From Linnemannia hyalina (lineage: Eukaryota; Mortierellomycota; Mortierellomycetes; Mortierellales; Mortierellaceae), in the NCBI GenBank assembly GCA_019671135.1, contig JAHRHY010000008.1, positions 1,302,001 through 1,366,000 on the forward strand: a stretch of DNA of 64,000 nucleotides. The letters run 5' to 3'. Of this stretch, positions 37,878-55,000 are shown one piece after another. The notes under the pieces are model-generated. The model worked only from the letters and a program-made list of their open reading frames with translations, was not told where the DNA came from and did not search any database. The position numbers and the translations under genes are program-made. The first letter of the stretch is position 1. Each line of letters opens with the position of its first letter.

Positions 37878-39296
37878 ATGCGCTTCTCTTCAACCTTGAT
37901 CGCTGCTGCGTCTCTCTCGCTGTTCAGCGTCAACAGTGTCCACGGATACGGCATCTTAGGTATGCGCGCCACACACACTTTTTTTGCGACCATACTGCTT
38001 GACCTGCATATTCCACAACCAGCGTGTGAACAATCCCTAATAAGCTCCTACTTTGACTTACTCCTCTCCTATGTTCAGGCCATACACTGACCGGTCAAGT
38101 CGCACAGCTCTTTTTGACACCCGAGACAGCACGACAGGTCAAGGAAATTCTGTCGCCCTATTATGACGGTCTTCTCTCCAAGGCAGCACCATGGCCCGAC
38201 ACTATCAAGGGCCAAGCCAAATATCGGTAACTTGTTACACAAACTCATCACACAAACTCACCACACAAACTCACCACACACCAGCAACGTAAAAAAAGAA
38301 GCAAAGTAGAGGGGCTATGAAATCTTGACCAGATGGAATACTAATCGGCCATACCTGCTACTTATATTAGATGGGCTTCGGTTTTCCATTATGTCAATAC
38401 ACCAGGAGACAACCCTCCAGAGAGCTGCAGGTTTGAGTATGTGTACTCGGGGCACGATGTCGTCAATGGCCTCTTCAATATGACGTCGCAGCTTTTGCAG
38501 TACAAGCTTGCTGAGCCCACCACACCAGAAGACAAGTCGACCCGCGAAGATGCGTTGCGGTTCTTTGTCCATTTTATGGGTGACGTTCACCAGCCCCTTC
38601 ATGCCTCTGGGAAGGAGCGCGGCGGTAATAATGCGCCTGCCAAGTGGGGCAGGGCCAGGACGAGTCTTCACCGCATCTGGGATGGACAGCTGATCTTGGT
38701 AAATCCCCTTGCAAAAAAATTCGATCCGTGTTTTCTCGTCTTTTTTTTGGAGCTTATCTGAAATTAGTGTATCACTTGGTCACTCACATCACACATACAC
38801 ATACACATGCTTGTTATGTCATTGTTTACGATTTTTACAGAAAGACATCAAGGACAGATTCGACAACAACCCCAAGGCATATCTGGATAACATGGTCGAC
38901 ATGACCAGCAATGTCTGGCTGCCTGAAGCAAGCAACTGGACCTACTGCAACCCCGAGAAGAACCAAGGCGACAACCCATGGTCCGAGTCCACCAAGTTGA
39001 TCACCAAACTGTGTCCAATGGAGTGGGCGAGGGACATGAACCAGCTGGATTGCTCGTTTGTCTGGAAGGACTATGACTCCCTGCGTGATTACTCTGGCGA
39101 GTATTTTGAGGGAGTCACCGGCGAGAAGAACAGCTACCTGGTGCAGAGGCTGATTGCGATGAGTGGTGTCCGCATGGCAGCTATCCTCAACGAGATCTAT
39201 GACCCACCAGTCCCATATTCCATGAACCCATTGAGGGAGGAGCTCAAGGACGAGACCGTCGTACCATTCAACCTGCGAATCGTTAAGCAGAGATAA
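37878..39296 (+). CDS. secreted S1/P1-type zinc nuclease
   Basis: Extracellular single-strand nuclease/3'-nucleotidase with three zinc ions. Four exons (37878-37959, 38079-38226, 38371-38698, 38841-39296) give exactly 337 aa. A signal peptide of about 23 residues ends VNSVHG. Zinc-ligand motifs: GH in YGILGHTL, D in PWPDTI, H in VFHYVNTP, FFVHFMGDVHQPLH with its His and Asp, GGNN, and HRIWD. The mature protein would begin with Tyr (YGILGH) where the family has an N-terminal Trp whose backbone binds zinc; a Tyr there is unusual but need not abolish activity. N-glycosylation-type sites (NMTS, NWTY) are present. Likely roles are phosphate and nucleotide scavenging, by family. Confidence 0.93.
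38229..38283. repeat. 13-bp tandem repeat in nuclease intron 2
   Basis: Three to four copies of a CACACAAACTCAC unit, right after the 5' splice site of the intron at 38227. Confidence 0.75.
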
Positions 39297-39692
39297 GCGA
39301 ACGAGAGTGGCCCTGTCGTTCCATGTTCATATAATATATCATGCCATGTTACATACCTATTACTATTCCCCAATAAACGTATTACCAACACAAGAATGCA
39401 AGTGAGGATGGAGTCTTTGGGCGCAGTTGTTTTTTTTGGCTTTTTCTTGACGCTGATGAATCGAGTGACCAGAAAGAAAAGTGGCTTGGGGAAGGGAGAT
39501 CAGGCACGTGACTTGTTGCATCCTTGCTGGATGAGCAGCAGAAACAAGATGCTCCCAAAGACACATCACATCTTGTCAAAAGGACACGAGTTAACGGTGG
39601 AAACAAAAACGCAACAAAAAACCTCTTTTCTGTCAGTACCCACGGCACCTGAATCACATCCATCTGAACGCGACATTCCAACGCAGGATCGA
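39297..39692. other. intergenic region before KAT6-like gene
   Basis: 396 bp between the nuclease stop and the KAT6-like start. It must hold the nuclease 3' end and the next promoter. No CT-rich leader is present, unlike at most other genes here. A frame running 39396-39785 overlaps exon 1 but is otherwise not protein-like. Confidence 0.5.
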
Positions 39693-44908
<5,216 letters not shown>

Positions 44909-44956
44909 TGTCCCGGAGCTCCTAGTCGATATCTAGTTAATCGTACATGTACAATA

Positions 44957-44970
44957 CCAATACACACCAC
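44957..44970. repeat. left target-site duplication of LINE
   Basis: CCAATACACACCAC, identical to 48081-48094. It directly abuts the T8 run that is the reverse of the element's A-tail. Confidence 0.88.
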
Positions 44971-47900
44971 TTTTTTTTCCGCTTTTCTAAGATTTTATTT
45001 GTGGCTCGTGACCGTGAGTTTGAAGAGGTAATCGTTTTGCGCTATCGCTTTCTTAATTTCTATGGAGATACAGTCAGAGATTTCTTCCGAAGACTGTGTG
45101 AGTTTGTGAAGGAAGAGGATGATATTTGCTGTGTTTATACCTATGAGGCAGCACGCCAGCAGTTGTGGGGGGGTGATGTTGTATTTGGGCTTAATGGAGA
45201 AGGTGGGGGGTTTAAAGGAGAGCAATGTATGGAGATCCTCGTCGGACCATGTGGGCTTGTCCGTGTATCCTCTCAAAATGAACTGCCATGCTAGGCATTT
45301 GCCCTTGCATCCGAAGACATAGTGGTTCTTGCCCGTCTTTCTTTCCCTGCATCCCTGAGCGTCACATTGGGCGTCCTGTTTCCACCGGTGGGCCCTACGC
45401 GTGCCACATGGGATAATGTCACGCTTGTATCGCCACCAGAAAGTGCGGGCTCTGTGGGGAATCTTGGTCTTCCAGAACTTGCGCCGCTGGGACTTGGTGC
45501 CAGATTCAGGGTGCATCGGCGAGTGGGTCGGGAGCAGTTCGGGTTCAGGAGTCGGGGAGAGGCAGAGGTACTGTCGGATCTGTCTGGTGGAGGCAGTCCC
45601 TAAAGTCACCTTTGTCTTGCCGTTGTCGAGGAGGGTGAGTGAGCGTATCCTCTGAGCCAGGCGGTCTCCGACGACCCCAACATGTGGTGTCTGTATCGCG
45701 TCTAGATATACTTGTGACATCCGTCAGGTATTGGTCCTTGTAAGTTGTGTGAGAAGGTCGTCTCTTACACGCTTCGATTTACTGGAGAGTCGGTGCTTAT
45801 ATGCCACCTTGTACTTGTTGTTCTCGGCTATCGCCAGCGCGAACAGGTCTCCAATCCGTGCAGTGAGGGTGGTGTTGTTGTCATCCGTCGAAGGGAACCA
45901 CCATTCCAGCGGGCTCTCCAGAAAAGTGGTCGAATCTGGAAGTCCTGCTTGCATGGTGGGTGTCTTAAGCGGGGGGAGTGTGCTGGCCGCTTTGACTAGT
46001 TGCGGAAGGTGGAGGAAATGTTTAAGTTGTTGGTGGAGTTGGTTCTCTTGGGGGTTCAGCATAAAGGATAGGCGGTGGGTGGACTTCGTCTTCCATAGAA
46101 TGAGATCCAGTACAATATCCTTCCCCCAGGATACTGACGTAGTTGTGGCGTTGCGAAGATGCTTGATGAGGAACGTCTGCTGCTGCTTGGCCGGATCAAT
46201 AGCCCCAAGACCGCCGTTGTGTCGAGGGGTGGTGATGACTTTCCATGATGCTATGGGTTTGAAGGGGCAAACAAATCGTGTGATGGCCTGTCTGACTTTG
46301 GATAGGAAGGAGGTGGGGAATGGGGTAACCCACGCGAGGTGCCAAAGGCGGGAGAGGATAAGGGCATTGACGATGGTAGCGCGTCCTAGGACTGAAAGGG
46401 AACGAGCTGAATGCATGTTGATCCCTGCCTTGATTTTGCCGAGTATTTTGTTCCAGAATGTTGTTGCCTGCTCTCTGCAAAAAAATATTGGAAAGCCAAG
46501 GTAGGTGAGTGCTTCCTTTGTTGTGCTGTCGTGCCATTGTAGGTGGAGGGAGCTGAGGTGTGCCTTGAGGATCGAGTCTGAGTAGGTAGACATTGAAAAG
46601 GCAACCGTTTTGTAAAGGTTGACTCGTGCGTTTGAGGCGTTCCCATATAAACGTAGAGCCCCATCCAAAGCCTCCCATTCCTGTACTGAAGCGACGAGCG
46701 TCATAAGGTCGTCAGCGTAGGCTCCCAGTTTGACTGGCTCTGGGCCTTGTGGTATGTTGATTCCTTGAATGAGAGATGACGATTGGGTATAGGCGAGTAG
46801 TGGTTCAAACGCTAGATTGAAGAGGAGGGGGGATAGCGGGTCGCCCTGGCGGAGGCCTCTGGACTGAGAGATCGGGTCCGAGATATAACCGTTGATGTTG
46901 AGAGATATTTGAGTGGGAAAAAAAAGGGTCAAGATACTCCTGATGACTTGTTGGGGGAAGCCAAATCTCTCCATCACCATATCCAGGTACTTTGGGTGAA
47001 CCCTATCATAGGCCTTTTCCTGGTCCAGTAGAACTCCGACATGCTTCAGCTTCCTGTTCCTGCAGTAGTTGCGGAGATTGTTAAGGACCATGCCATTGTC
47101 TGCAATATGCCGACCAGCCGTAAATCCCGTCTGGTGCTGGCCCGTTAAAGTGCGCATGTAAGGTTGTGGTCAGCTTTGTAAACATCTTGGCGTCGCAGTT
47201 GATGAGCGACAGCGGACGCCAATTGGACAGTTGTGAGGCTTCGCCTTTCTTGTAAAGCAGGATCATGACCGTGTGTTGCCAGGACTGGGGGAAGGTTGAT
47301 TCCAGTAGGGCGTCGTTAAGGATGTAGACAAGGAGATGGCGAGTCCAGGGGATTGTGAGGATGTGGCGATATAGCTCGAAGGGTAGTCCATCTTGTCCTG
47401 GTGCCCTTGAGAGGGGGTCTTTGCTGTAACGGCCTCAAGTTCGGTCTCTGTTATCCTGGCTATTATTGTCTCTTTGTCCGAGGGGAGAGGAGGGAGGTGG
47501 CAGGAAGATAATCCAGTAGTTGTTGAGTGGCGTTCCTGTCCGAGGGGTCTGGGGTGTACAACTCCTTGTAGTATTCGGCTGCCACTTGTACTCGTTCCTT
47601 TGCCGTTGTAGTCAAGGAGTTTGCTGTAGGGTTGTGTAGCGCGGGGACGAGGCGCTTACTGCGGCGTTCTGCAATCGCCCTGAAAAAGTATCCAGTGTTA
47701 GCCTCCCCTTGCGCTCTCCAGGTGGTGCCTGACCGAAGAGTGTGAAGGTCCAGTTCTTCTATTGTTTGCTGTTGGAGGAGGAGTTCCAATTCGTCTAAAT
47801 GTCGGGCAAGAGAGGCTTTGGTGGTGCCGGAGGATTGAGATAGATCGAAGAGAATGGCCTGGCGAACGTTGTTGAGGTCGCGTATTGTTGAATGTTGTTC

Positions 47901-48080
47901 GCGACGAGTGGAGATTGATTGTTTGATGCAGAAACGTTTGATCTCGTCCTTGACTCTGTCCCAGTGTTGTTGTCGAGTCTCGGGCGGTTGGGGCTCTTCC
48001 AGGGTCGAGAGGTGTAAGTCCAGTGCGGATAAGAACTCAGCGTTGTCCAGGATTTGTGTTCATACGCCATAGTCCACGAC
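44971..48080 (-). mobile_element. 5'-truncated non-LTR retrotransposon (LINE)
   Basis: A 3.1-kb insertion on the minus strand with a short A8 tail (T8 at 44971-44978) and a perfect 14-bp duplication of the target (44957-44970 and 48081-48094). Together these are the hallmark of target-primed reverse transcription. The interior codes for the part before the reverse transcriptase, the reverse transcriptase and a C-terminal zinc-binding domain. The 5' end, with any ORF1 and endonuclease, is missing, as is usual when LINE insertion aborts early. The 3' untranslated part is under 20 nt. It sits in the 3' flank of the KAT6-like gene, tail to tail. Confidence 0.93.
44995..48080 (-). pseudogene. broken LINE reverse transcriptase ORF
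   Basis: A coding remnant in several frames. 48080-47463 is open and codes a helical pre-RT region (for example RNATQQLLDYLPATSLL). Frame shifts follow near 47450-47400 and again near 47160; between them lies NWRPLSLINCDAKMFTK. From 47157 the RT domain continues: FTAGRHIADNGMVLNNLR, LDQEKAYDRV, RQGDPLSPLLFN and the catalytic YADD box. At 45724-45726 an in-frame TGA interrupts the same frame, which then goes on to 44995 with a zinc-binding, RT-linked domain around RARTFWWRYKRDIIPCG and CDAQGC. The zinc-domain type favours an L1-like clade. Two shifts plus a stop show that the copy cannot act on its own. Confidence 0.9.
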
Positions 48081-48094
48081 CCAATACACACCAC
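48081..48094. repeat. right target-site duplication of LINE
   Basis: CCAATACACACCAC, the second copy, at the truncated 5' end of the element. Confidence 0.88.
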
Positions 48095-48216
48095 ACACAC
48101 AACAAGCACATGATTCCTTAGAATGTGACCGCTTATTTTTGAAGGTCAAATTCCCTTAAAACCGCCCTCGCCCCCACTTTCCCCTCCAAACACAACCCAA
48201 CTTAAATCTAAGAACC

Positions 48217-50614
48217 ATGAACGTCAATAGCTCAAACAGCAACCTCGACAAGAAGGAGAACCAGGACCCCTACAGCAGGTACCTGCAACCGCCATTCACC
48301 CTCTCTTTCTGCATCGCTGTTTTCCTCATTCCGTTGATTGCAAGCAATCAACTCTCGAAATCAACATGAACTGACAAGCTGATTGCTTCCTTTTTTTAAA
48401 TGGAGTTTTTTTAGGGATACCAAACAGACCAGAAACAAGACTATACAGCAGGAGCCCAACGTCTTGGCGGAAAGCAACGACAACAGCGCCATAAGATCAA
48501 CAACGAAGCGTCAGTTAAGCAAAGACAAAGAGAGCGAGGGTTCCGCGGGCAGGTAACTATTCCATTCCCTTTTCCACGTCTTTCGCATTTATGGCAATGC
48601 GTCGATAGTAGAAGATTGATTGTCGACTACATATCAAATCCAACATGATTAACATGCTGCTAGTCCCTTCCCTTTTTATGGTATATTGTTTTTAGAAATG
48701 CAAAACGGACGAAGACGACGAAGCCCCAGCAGAATGACGCACCTCGATACTTCAACACCCGATCTCAGTCTGCCACGACTAAACGCTTGTTGGACAAGGA
48801 TGACTTGGACGGGGTTGAAAGGTAACATTTTGTCTCCTCGTTATTCAAATTTCGGGTCTACACTTCGTACTCAATGAGTTCAACAATCACTTTCTCTATG
48901 TTCTCATCCGATATGACTGACTCTTATTACATGGTTGATGTTTTTAGGGAGCATAAGCGGAATCGAACGAATGAACAGGGACAAACGTCGGTCGACTCGC
49001 TCAACACCAGCGATGCATCCTATCACGACCAAGAATCTGTCCAATCCTCCTCTCGCCCGGCCCGTGCGACCGCCCGTGCAACCCCCCGTGTAACCGCCCG
49101 TGTAACCGCCCGTGTAACCGCCCACAAGCTTACCGAGAACTCTAGGGCATCATCATCTTCACGCCAAACTAAGCGGAACACACTTCCTTCTTTTCGACAC
49201 GCGAGTTTGGACCCGTGGGGGCGACTTGACGCGCACATCCCGCAAGTTGAGATGTCCTTTGACATTGCGCCACTTGACTCAGCTTTGAACGCGCAGTCAT
49301 CTCCAGTGAGCACGGCAACGCATCAAAACTCAGTTAATCCCGAGAACAGCGTAAGTGTCATATCCCATTGTGTTGAAATGATTTCGTTTCCGAGAAAGGG
49401 CACTACTAACTGTTATAAGGTCTTAAAAATCTCAATAGGAATGGTCCAATCTTGACAACCTTTCTGAATGGCTCGCCTTCGAAGATGAAGAGGCATCAGA
49501 GCCATCAAAAGCCGTATCGCTGACTGTTGAGGAGAAACAGATTGTGGAGAAACGCAATGCCGAGGCGGACGATTTTGTAGCTAAGGAAAAGGAGGTATGG
49601 ACGAGCTCTTGAAACATCTATGTTGTCGTTGTTAACTAGATCAGAAATAGATTGAAAGGTCTAACAGCGTCATTTTTTTTTGTATTCTTGAATGGAAAAT
49701 AGAAGGACATCTTGAGAGCAGAGCGCATCAAGATTGAGGAGATGTCGCGTATCCAGCATCAGCAAGAGAAGGAAGAAGCGCGCCGTTTGAAGGAAGAAGC
49801 GCTCCGCTTGAAGGAGGAGGAGCGTGTGCGTGAAGAAGAAGCCAAGAAGCGTGAATTGTAACTATCACATCCTTGTCACTGAAGAAAAAGAAAAAAATGT
49901 AACGATAACACTGACCTCTTTTTATATTCATTTGTATGAATCGATAGGGAGAAGCAACGAGCTGATCGTCGAAAGTGGTGGGCGGAGCAAGAGGCAAAGC
50001 TCCAGAACCCAAAGAGTTTTGACGAGGCACCTCTGTGCCACCAGCAACACCTTATGGCCGAGTTCGAGCGGGAGATGAAAGAGGAACGCAAGCTCCAATA
50101 TCGTCTCTCCCAACAACAGCGGGCAGCGGCAGCCATGACTGAGTTCAAGTTAAAGATGGAAGGGGAACGCCGGATCCGATATCTCCACAACCAACTACAA
50201 CAGGCGGCGGCAGGGACAGCAGCGCTCCAGCATCGCCAGGTCCGATATCTCGGCAACCAACAACAGCAGGTGGTGGCAGGGACAGCAGCGCTCCAGAATC
50301 TCCAGGTCCGATATCTCGGCAACCAACAACAGCAAGCGGCAACAGGGACAGCAGTGCTCCAGCATCTCCAGGTCCGATATCTCGGCAACCAACAACAGCA
50401 AGCGGCGACAGGGACAGCAGTGCTCCAGCATCTCCAGGTCCGATATCTCGGCAACCAACAACAGCAGGCGGCGGCAGGGACAGCAGCGCCCCAGCATCTC
50501 CAGGTCCGATATATCCGCAACCAACAACAACAGGTGGCGCCGGGGACAGCAGCGCACCAGCGTCGCCAGTTTATTCCTCAACGCTCTAAGCTGAACATCC
50601 GCCAGGACGACTGA
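48217..50614 (+). CDS. unknown coiled-coil protein with six 22-aa repeats
   Basis: Seven exons (48217-48278, 48415-48552, 48696-48821, 48948-49350, 49439-49594, 49703-49857, 49948-50614) join in frame to give exactly 568 aa. I recognise no family. The N-terminal third is basic and polar, with two similar exons (2 and 3) that both contain TTKR-x-L-x-KD. A short Arg-Thr-Ala repeat (VTARVTARVTA) lies at about 49081-49125. An acidic stretch (LSEWLAFEDEEASEPSKA) is followed by a strong predicted coiled coil rich in Glu, Lys and Arg (about 49703-50150). Six perfect-length 66-bp units then code the repeat QVRYLGNQQQQAATGTA(V/A)LQHL. The end is basic. The clean splicing of seven exons supports a real gene. 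It starts 122 bp past the LINE duplication. Nuclear localisation is plausible from the basic clusters but not shown. Confidence 0.78.
50171..50566 (+). repeat. coding minisatellite, six 66-bp units
   Basis: Units at 50171, 50237, 50303, 50369, 50435 and 50501, each 66 bp and in frame with the gene. Units 3 and 4 code identical peptides; the first and last are the most diverged. Confidence 0.92.
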
Positions 50615-52082
50615 ACAAGACCCACACACCTGAACACACATGCACATATACCCACAACGCTCACCTGTTCACAACACATTTGACCTTCACAACAACAGCA
50701 ACAACAGCAACAACAATTACGAACGCACAAAAAGCAATACCTTACACAGCGAAAAGGACACAGTACCGAATGCTTCAGCAGCACATGTGCCAACAACAAC
50801 AACAACAACAACAACAATATCAATAACAATATCAGCAACAATATCAACAATATCAGTAAAAATATCAATAGCAATATCAACAGCAATATCAATAACAATA
50901 TCAACAGCAATATCAATAACAATATCAACAGCAATATCAATAACAATATCAACAGCAATATCAACAATATCAACAATATCAACAATATCAACAATATCAA
51001 CAATATCAACAACAATATCAACAATATCAACAATATCAACAACAGGAACAGTAATAACAACAACAACTGTAACAACAATAATCACTCTCACGGCACACGC
51101 ATCCACGGCACTCATGTCCACGGCGCCCGCTCACTCAACCCGCACAAACACACTTGTCGTTCATTTTCCAGTTTTATTTTCATTTCCAGTTGTATCATAT
51201 TTTGTTCCATATTACTCGTTTTTTGCATATACTTCCTGTACCAATCATTGTACCTTACTGAGAACCCCTGATCATCCCAAAAATCAATGACAATAAAAAC
51301 TTAACTGATTAGTTTCAAAGAAACCAGAAGCGCGGCATTGGGTTTTGTGAACAACAAGAACAAGAAAAAAATGTAACCGCCACCAATTTTTCGTTGTCCA
51401 TGGTTTAAGTTTGAACACGAACAAAGTTGTCTCAACCTTCTTTATCTTGTCACTTTTTTTTTTTTTTTTTTTGCCGCACTCTTTTGTTTTCCGACATATT
51501 CAAGCACCGCCACTTTTTGTCCCAAAACTTTGTATGTCTCTTCACATGCAGGGTCTTGTTTTGAAAGAATTCGACCTAGCCAATTCTCCGATCCCACTCA
51601 CTCTCATGTTAGGCATCGATACCATCGCGCTGATCGCCAAAAAAGGGTAAGGCTCTCATGGCGCAGATATTACATACTGCTTCGCCCATGGCCAATGTTT
51701 GTTGTTCCCCCTCCCTTCCTCCCTGTTGCCTCAGTCGGACTCGAATGGCGGAAATAGTGATCACACCTTGAAAGATGAGAGTGGATCTCAACCCTACCTA
51801 AAACCAAAATCTCATTACCAAAACCAAGGTCGCTGAATCGGTCTGATGGTGATGGTTGAGATGGATTTCATCCATTCTGGATCTCAGATTCCGCCTTTTC
51901 ACCCACCAAAACTCATCTAGTCGGCTCGAAAACCTATCGTCTTGGCGGCCTTATTGTGAGTAAAGTTCGCCACATCTTTCCTTCCTCCTACAAAAAAACC
52001 CTGTCAAGATCCACAGTAGTTCGCAGTAGTTTGATGGAATTGTTTACTTCTTTCAAGCGTACTATTACAGGCAACAACAACC
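50615..52082. other. intergenic region with satellite-like array
   Basis: Lies between two convergent genes. After the stop at 50614 it holds CAA-rich DNA, then an AATATC array (about 50815-51045), and a T-rich run of about 18 at 51455-51472. No supported gene lies in 51060-52082. Confidence 0.55.
50815..51045. repeat. (CAATATCAA)n-type minisatellite
   Basis: A tandem array with a 9-bp core AACAATATC and 12- to 18-bp higher-order variants (CAGCAATATCAATAA). It lies just past the repeat-containing gene. Frames across it code Thr/Ile/Ser strings and are not proteins. Confidence 0.85.
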
Positions 52083-55000
52083 CTACATAAACATCCCGTC
52101 CTTCGCGATAGCTTCAACAATCCGCACCTCAGAGTCCTTGTAGCATGCATACATACGTCTCTGAAGCGACCGTGCATCCCATCCCGTCAAATCGTCCGGT
52201 GCCACAATCGTTGGCCCTGGAGCGCCAACAAAAGAAGATGAAGGCGATGACACCGGGTCAAATGTCTCCATCACAAACTCACGGCAGGCTGGCTTTGGGA
52301 ATACAGTCTTTGTGAATCCCCCGGCAGAAAACACGGTAAAGACACAGTCGCGTTCAGTGCCATCCTCCACAACCGATTCAGAGTCCTTCAATATCCGCTC
52401 CACCAAGCTGAACTGTTCAGGGAACTGCAAAGTCATATGAAAAAACGTCAATGATGAATAAGTACTCCACAGCAATATGTCATTTCAAAAGTTAATGCGT
52501 CTTTCGTCATCGAATACAACAGCTGTTGAGTACCTTTCGAAGGAGCGAAACAACACGGCCAACAGTTTGCTCGGCTTGCTTGAACTTTGCAATGACTGGC
52601 TTCAAATCCAGACTCTTTTCAGACGCCGAAAGCTGGTCCCAAGGGAAATTAGTCAACACTTGGGCAAGTTCCTGGATGGCTTTGGCCGCTTGCGGGCTGA
52701 TCGCCGAAACTGGGTGTGAGGCCAGAGCGTCGTACGCGAGCAAGCATATTGATGGCAACAACCTAAGCGGCGAAAATAACGAGTACAAAACATATCAGAA
52801 CCCAACTCAGGCTCACATTTGGTCTCTACTGAACCATCTAACGTAGAAAAATGCGCTTACTGGACAAAGATCTGGCTGCCTGACTGGCCATTCAAATAGG
52901 ACAAGGCCTTCTGTGCTTGGTAGTCGTGGTCGAATAGAGGTTTTTGCTTGCTGGCCGGGAGCGCTTCGGCTTTCTATAAAGTTGCAGATATGACAACATA
53001 GTGTCAAAACATATCCACTTGTCTACTCCAGCATTGACCACAAGAAAACACTGTGAAATGCTACTCACCTCCCAGAGCTCTTGCCAAAAGTTGCCGCTGT
53101 CTGCCATACGAGCACTCATCTGGCCCTTCTTTTCATCCCAGTCTTTGGGGGAGTGCCACCGAATGAAGTCCCCAATAGTACATCCTGGGTTCGCCGCCTT
53201 GAACGCGCCCATATCTATCAAGGACAAAAGACTGAAAATTAGCACCCTTGAAGCAAGTTAGGTACATAGACATGTTATGCTCGCAACGAAATACACCTGT
53301 GTCTTACCTGAGATAAGTTGTGCTGATTGCAACTCTGCTCTTGTCTTGGCGGCGTCCACCGAAGACCCCAGGTTCTCAAACAATTCTTCTTGGTCTTGGA
53401 TCATATCTTCCGTCATATGGCCCTGCTCCTAGAACATGAAGAAGTTGATCAGGTCAGTAATTTGTTATCGAACAAAACACTAAGAGAGATCATGACAATA
53501 TGACTGATTAAATAAGGGGCAATGCCTACCTGAAGCTTTGGGATCATTAGTGGTTCTCCTGTCACAAGCAACTTGAGGTCTTTATAGGGTTTCAGACCGC
53601 CTTTGCCTTGACGCACGGCTGGTAAGGTGGCTTCGGTCATCTCTGGTGAGTCATTGCCTAGGTTGAGATCAACTGCACCCACTGCTTCAGCCAGCGCCTC
53701 CTGTTTTTCCTCAACACTGCTAGTACTGCTACTGGAGTCAACAGATGCTTTGTCGTCTGCGATTGTATCCTTTGCTGTGTCGTCTTCAGGTTCCGGTGAT
53801 CCTAACAAGGAAGCCTGAGTTGCTTCTGGTTGCTCCTTTGGCAGAACGGGGCTCGCTTCCTCAGAAGCGATGCCAGTACTTAAAGGAGATGTCGGTGTTG
53901 AGGATGACGGTGAGGGTGATGGGTCGTCTTGTTGGCGAGCAAGTTCCCGAGCGATACAGCAGTTGATCATAGTCAGCTTTTGGTGCAGCAGGTTGAACCG
54001 GAAATCGATGAATGCAGTCTTGGTCGGCGTTCCTGAGCTCTCATCATCGAACTCGTCAGTCACCCCGCCAAAAATATCGATCAAGGGTATCATTTCCTTG
54101 CGCTTCCAGTAGTCAGCAAATTGCACCAAGAGATCTGCCCAGACGGCCTTGGTAAATCCCATGAATGACGTAGGATAGGAGATGTGAGAGTTGGGAGATA
54201 TCACGTCGACCAAATGGCGGAGCATCTTCCAGAGGAAGGAGTTGTAGGGCACCGTGGTCGCGCGTCGAAAGTGAAGGCCGAGTTCTGCCGCAGTAACAAT
54301 TTGACCGACATGTCCTTGAGAAAGAGAGCGATGTCGTTGTGTTGGCTGTGAGGTAGCGGGAACCGGCGCTGTGGATGGCGATGGTGTTGTGCACAGGTCG
54401 TCGATAATATTCTCCACATCGCTCGCGTCAACCATAGCGATCGTTCCTTGGATCAGTCGTGCTCCTTTCCGTAAAAGTGATGTGTAAGACCCTTGGTCCT
54501 TGTCCGACTCCAGATCCTTGTTGGCTTCCAACAGACTCGTCACCTCGGCGCTCCACGACGAAATTGCATCCTCGAGGATCACGCTCAACAGTCCGTAGTC
54601 ATCTGGCTTGAAGATTGCTTTGAGGATCCAGATGTTGGCTTGGCTGGCGTCCATGTCAGTTAAGTTCTTGCTCTCCAGATAAACCGTGCTCGGAGCCGAT
54701 GCTAATTGATATAACAAAATATTCGTTTTGTCATTCAAAACTGGGTCGGTTTTTTGAACAATGAGGCGCAGTTGGCCATGAAATACTTACCGAATCGCGC
54801 CACAAGTTGCATTGACTTCAAAGGATCTTGCACTGGTCCGAAAGGCAGATTTGGAAGGTGCTCTCTTGACCGTTGGGTGGTATCGTCGGCCTTGTCAGCC
54901 CACTGCCGCCAGTCCTCATCGTACCAGTTGTCGAGTTGGTAGCTGAAGAGGGCCGAGACAAAGATCTGTTCTTTGAGCTGCTGGCTGTACCCTCCTTGAC

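Noticed and set aside
44995..47157. Reverse transcriptase considered as a group II intron or retron-type enzyme
   Set aside because: The 14-bp target duplication, A-tail and RT-linked zinc domain fit a LINE; no group II RNA or retron features were seen.
50171..50566. Regular repeats considered as a CRISPR-like array
   Set aside because: The 66-bp units are contiguous, in frame and without unique spacers; this is a coding minisatellite in a eukaryote.
50640..51290. 216-aa frame across the AATATC array
   Set aside because: The translation is Thr/Ile/Ser repeat from a satellite; all frames are open there.
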